From contig WFMT01000007.1 in assembly GCA_015488975.1 (NCBI GenBank), forward strand, positions 1-6,799: a stretch of 6,799 nt of DNA. The letters run 5' to 3'. The DNA is from Campylobacteraceae bacterium (GTDB lineage: Bacteria > Campylobacterota > Campylobacteria > Campylobacterales > JALSKU01). The position numbers were made by a program, and so were the translations under genes. The notes beneath the pieces are model-generated. The model was not told the DNA's origin. It saw only the letters and a list, made by a program, of their open reading frames with translations, and did no database searches. Below, piece by piece: positions 6,304-6,799 of this stretch. Position 1 is the stretch's first letter; each line of letters opens with the position of its first letter.

Positions 6304-6678
6304 TTAATATTTAATTTGGAGAGGTAATAACTCATCTATTCTTTCCAACTCTTGAGTTCTTTCTGATAAAATTTTTACAGTTACATTCGCAAAGTTTATT
6401 TTTTTATCTGGGTCATACCAATACTCTTGGGCGAGGTTTATCTTGCCAAAGAATATGTTCACTACCTTTTGTAAGTTGGTCTTTTTGAGAACCTACTTCT
6501 GCAACAATTTGAGATATGAAAGATTTTTCATCTTGAAATCTTGGGTTATTTTTCGTTTCTTCATAATCTTGAGGGTAAATAGAAACAATTTTTTCGGCTA
6601 TATCTCTCGCACTGAATCGCTCATTAGGATTATCTTGTAAAAGTTTAACAATTTTTTTGCCTGAGATATTTTAGACAT
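6304..6678 (-). pseudogene. Frameshifted small protein resembling a winged-helix N-terminal domain
   Basis: On the minus strand, an ATG at 6678 follows a good AAAAGGA site (6685-6691). It opens with MSKISQAKK and then runs off frame at an A7 run (plus-strand T7, 6652-6658). One extra base there joins it to a long protein-like frame: KIVKLLQDNPNERFSARDIA, then SFISQIVAEVGSQ and GSEHILWQDKPRPR. That frame stops at 6413-6415. A second shift near 6424-6428 (two bases missing in a GA repeat, or one extra) restores EYWYDPDKKINFANV and runs to a TAA at 6304. The repaired product would be about 125 aa. The pattern of ARDIAEKI, FISQIVAEVGSQ and then PRPREYWY recalls the N-terminal, probably DNA-binding, module of some larger proteins (COG2958-like, from memory, low certainty). 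The remnant may also be truncated at its C-terminus. Sequencing error is a real alternative. Confidence 0.6.
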
Positions 6679-6684
6679 CTTTTT

Positions 6685-6691
6685 TCCTTTT
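6685..6691 (-). promoter_or_regulatory. Ribosome binding site of the frameshifted gene
   Basis: AAAAGGA on the minus strand lies 6 nt before the ATG at 6676-6678. It shows that the broken frame has a genuine gene start and that the peptide before the A7 run belongs to it. Confidence 0.55.
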
Positions 6692-6714
6692 GTGTTGCTA
6701 ATGGTTGAAGATAG

Positions 6715-6744
6715 CCAATAAATTGCCACTATGTAATTTATTGG
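6715..6744. repeat. Perfect 10-bp inverted repeat upstream of the frameshifted gene
   Basis: CCAATAAATT (6715-6724) and AATTTATTGG (6735-6744) are exact reverse complements separated by 10 nt. The centre-to-centre distance of 20 bp is about two helical turns, as in many operators bound by dimeric regulators. It lies 37-66 nt upstream of the ATG at 6678, where a promoter or operator would be expected, and also within about 25 nt of the 3' end of the minus-strand frame at the window edge. It could instead form an mRNA hairpin between the two genes. No binding protein can be named. Confidence 0.45.
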
Positions 6745-6765
6745 ATACTCTGTTTTGTTATAAGC

Positions 6766-6799
6766 TTAGTAAGCTTCTTTCCTATGAGCAATTCTAATA
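6766..6799 (-). CDS. C-terminal end of a possible RelE/ParE-family toxin (partial)
   Basis: Only the last 10 codons and the stop (TAA, 6766-6768) are inside the window; the gene continues beyond position 6799. The visible end, IRIAHRKEAY, resembles the C-terminal strand of RelE/ParE-type mRNA interferases, in which a hydrophobic strand is followed by a basic (H/G)RK or (H/G)RR and a Tyr near the end. The spacing of 87 nt to the next minus-strand start leaves room for a separate promoter or a hairpin. If the call is right, an antitoxin gene should lie just outside the window. The evidence is very short, and a chance frame cannot be excluded. Confidence 0.35.
   Translation of the reverse strand, partial: IRIAHRKEAY

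Noticed and set aside
6443..6640. Plus-strand open frame of 65 codons
   Set aside because: It is antisense to the frameshifted minus-strand gene, whose frame has much more protein-like content and a proper start. This frame has biased Phe/Arg/Leu content and no ribosome binding site.
6762..6776. AAGCTTA / TAAGCTT short palindrome around 6769
   Set aside because: Its arms are only 7 bp with a one-base centre, and it overlaps the last codons and stop of the edge frame. It is too short to assign a role.

Overview
The window looks like a chromosomal stretch from a Campylobacterota (epsilonproteobacterial) genome, most like free-living hydrogen-oxidising relatives such as Sulfurimonas or Sulfurospirillum. 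The evidence is the low GC content, the hydB-hydC-hydD-hydE gene order of a membrane-bound uptake [NiFe] hydrogenase of the Wolinella/Helicobacter type, and the family character of the HIT protein. The genus is a guess.

Positions 1-5643 (+ strand) are the 3' part of a hydrogenase operon: the C-terminal end of the large subunit HydB, the di-heme cytochrome b anchor HydC, the HydB-processing endopeptidase HydD, a 612-aa HydE-like protein, and the carbamoyltransferase HypF. Gaps are 9 and 18 nt, then overlaps of 4 and 20 nt, so this is almost certainly one transcript with translational coupling in its last three genes. HydB and HydC belong to the enzyme that passes electrons from H2 to the quinone pool. 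HypF starts synthesis of the CN ligands of the Ni-Fe centre. HydD removes the HydB tail after metal insertion.

The most interesting observation is that the HydE-like protein can be aligned by eye, from end to end, with the HypF encoded next to it: an acylphosphatase-like start, one CxxC/CxxC zinc knuckle, a YrdC-like middle and a Kae1-like C-terminus. Nearly every HypF catalytic motif is lost. It reads as an eroded HypF paralogue, a probable pseudoenzyme, kept beside and translationally coupled to the real HypF.

Positions 5644-5871 lie between the convergent genes hypF (+) and a HIT-family gene (-). They hold a compact MITE-like palindromic element with 15-16 bp inverted ends and a candidate 7-bp target duplication, followed by a separate slippable hairpin. 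The HIT gene (5872-6237, -) has its own candidate promoter.

From about 6300 to the end the content is accessory. There is a small minus-strand gene broken by two frameshifts, a perfect 10-bp inverted repeat upstream of its start, and at the window edge the last 10 codons of a minus-strand gene that resembles the C-terminus of a RelE/ParE-type toxin.
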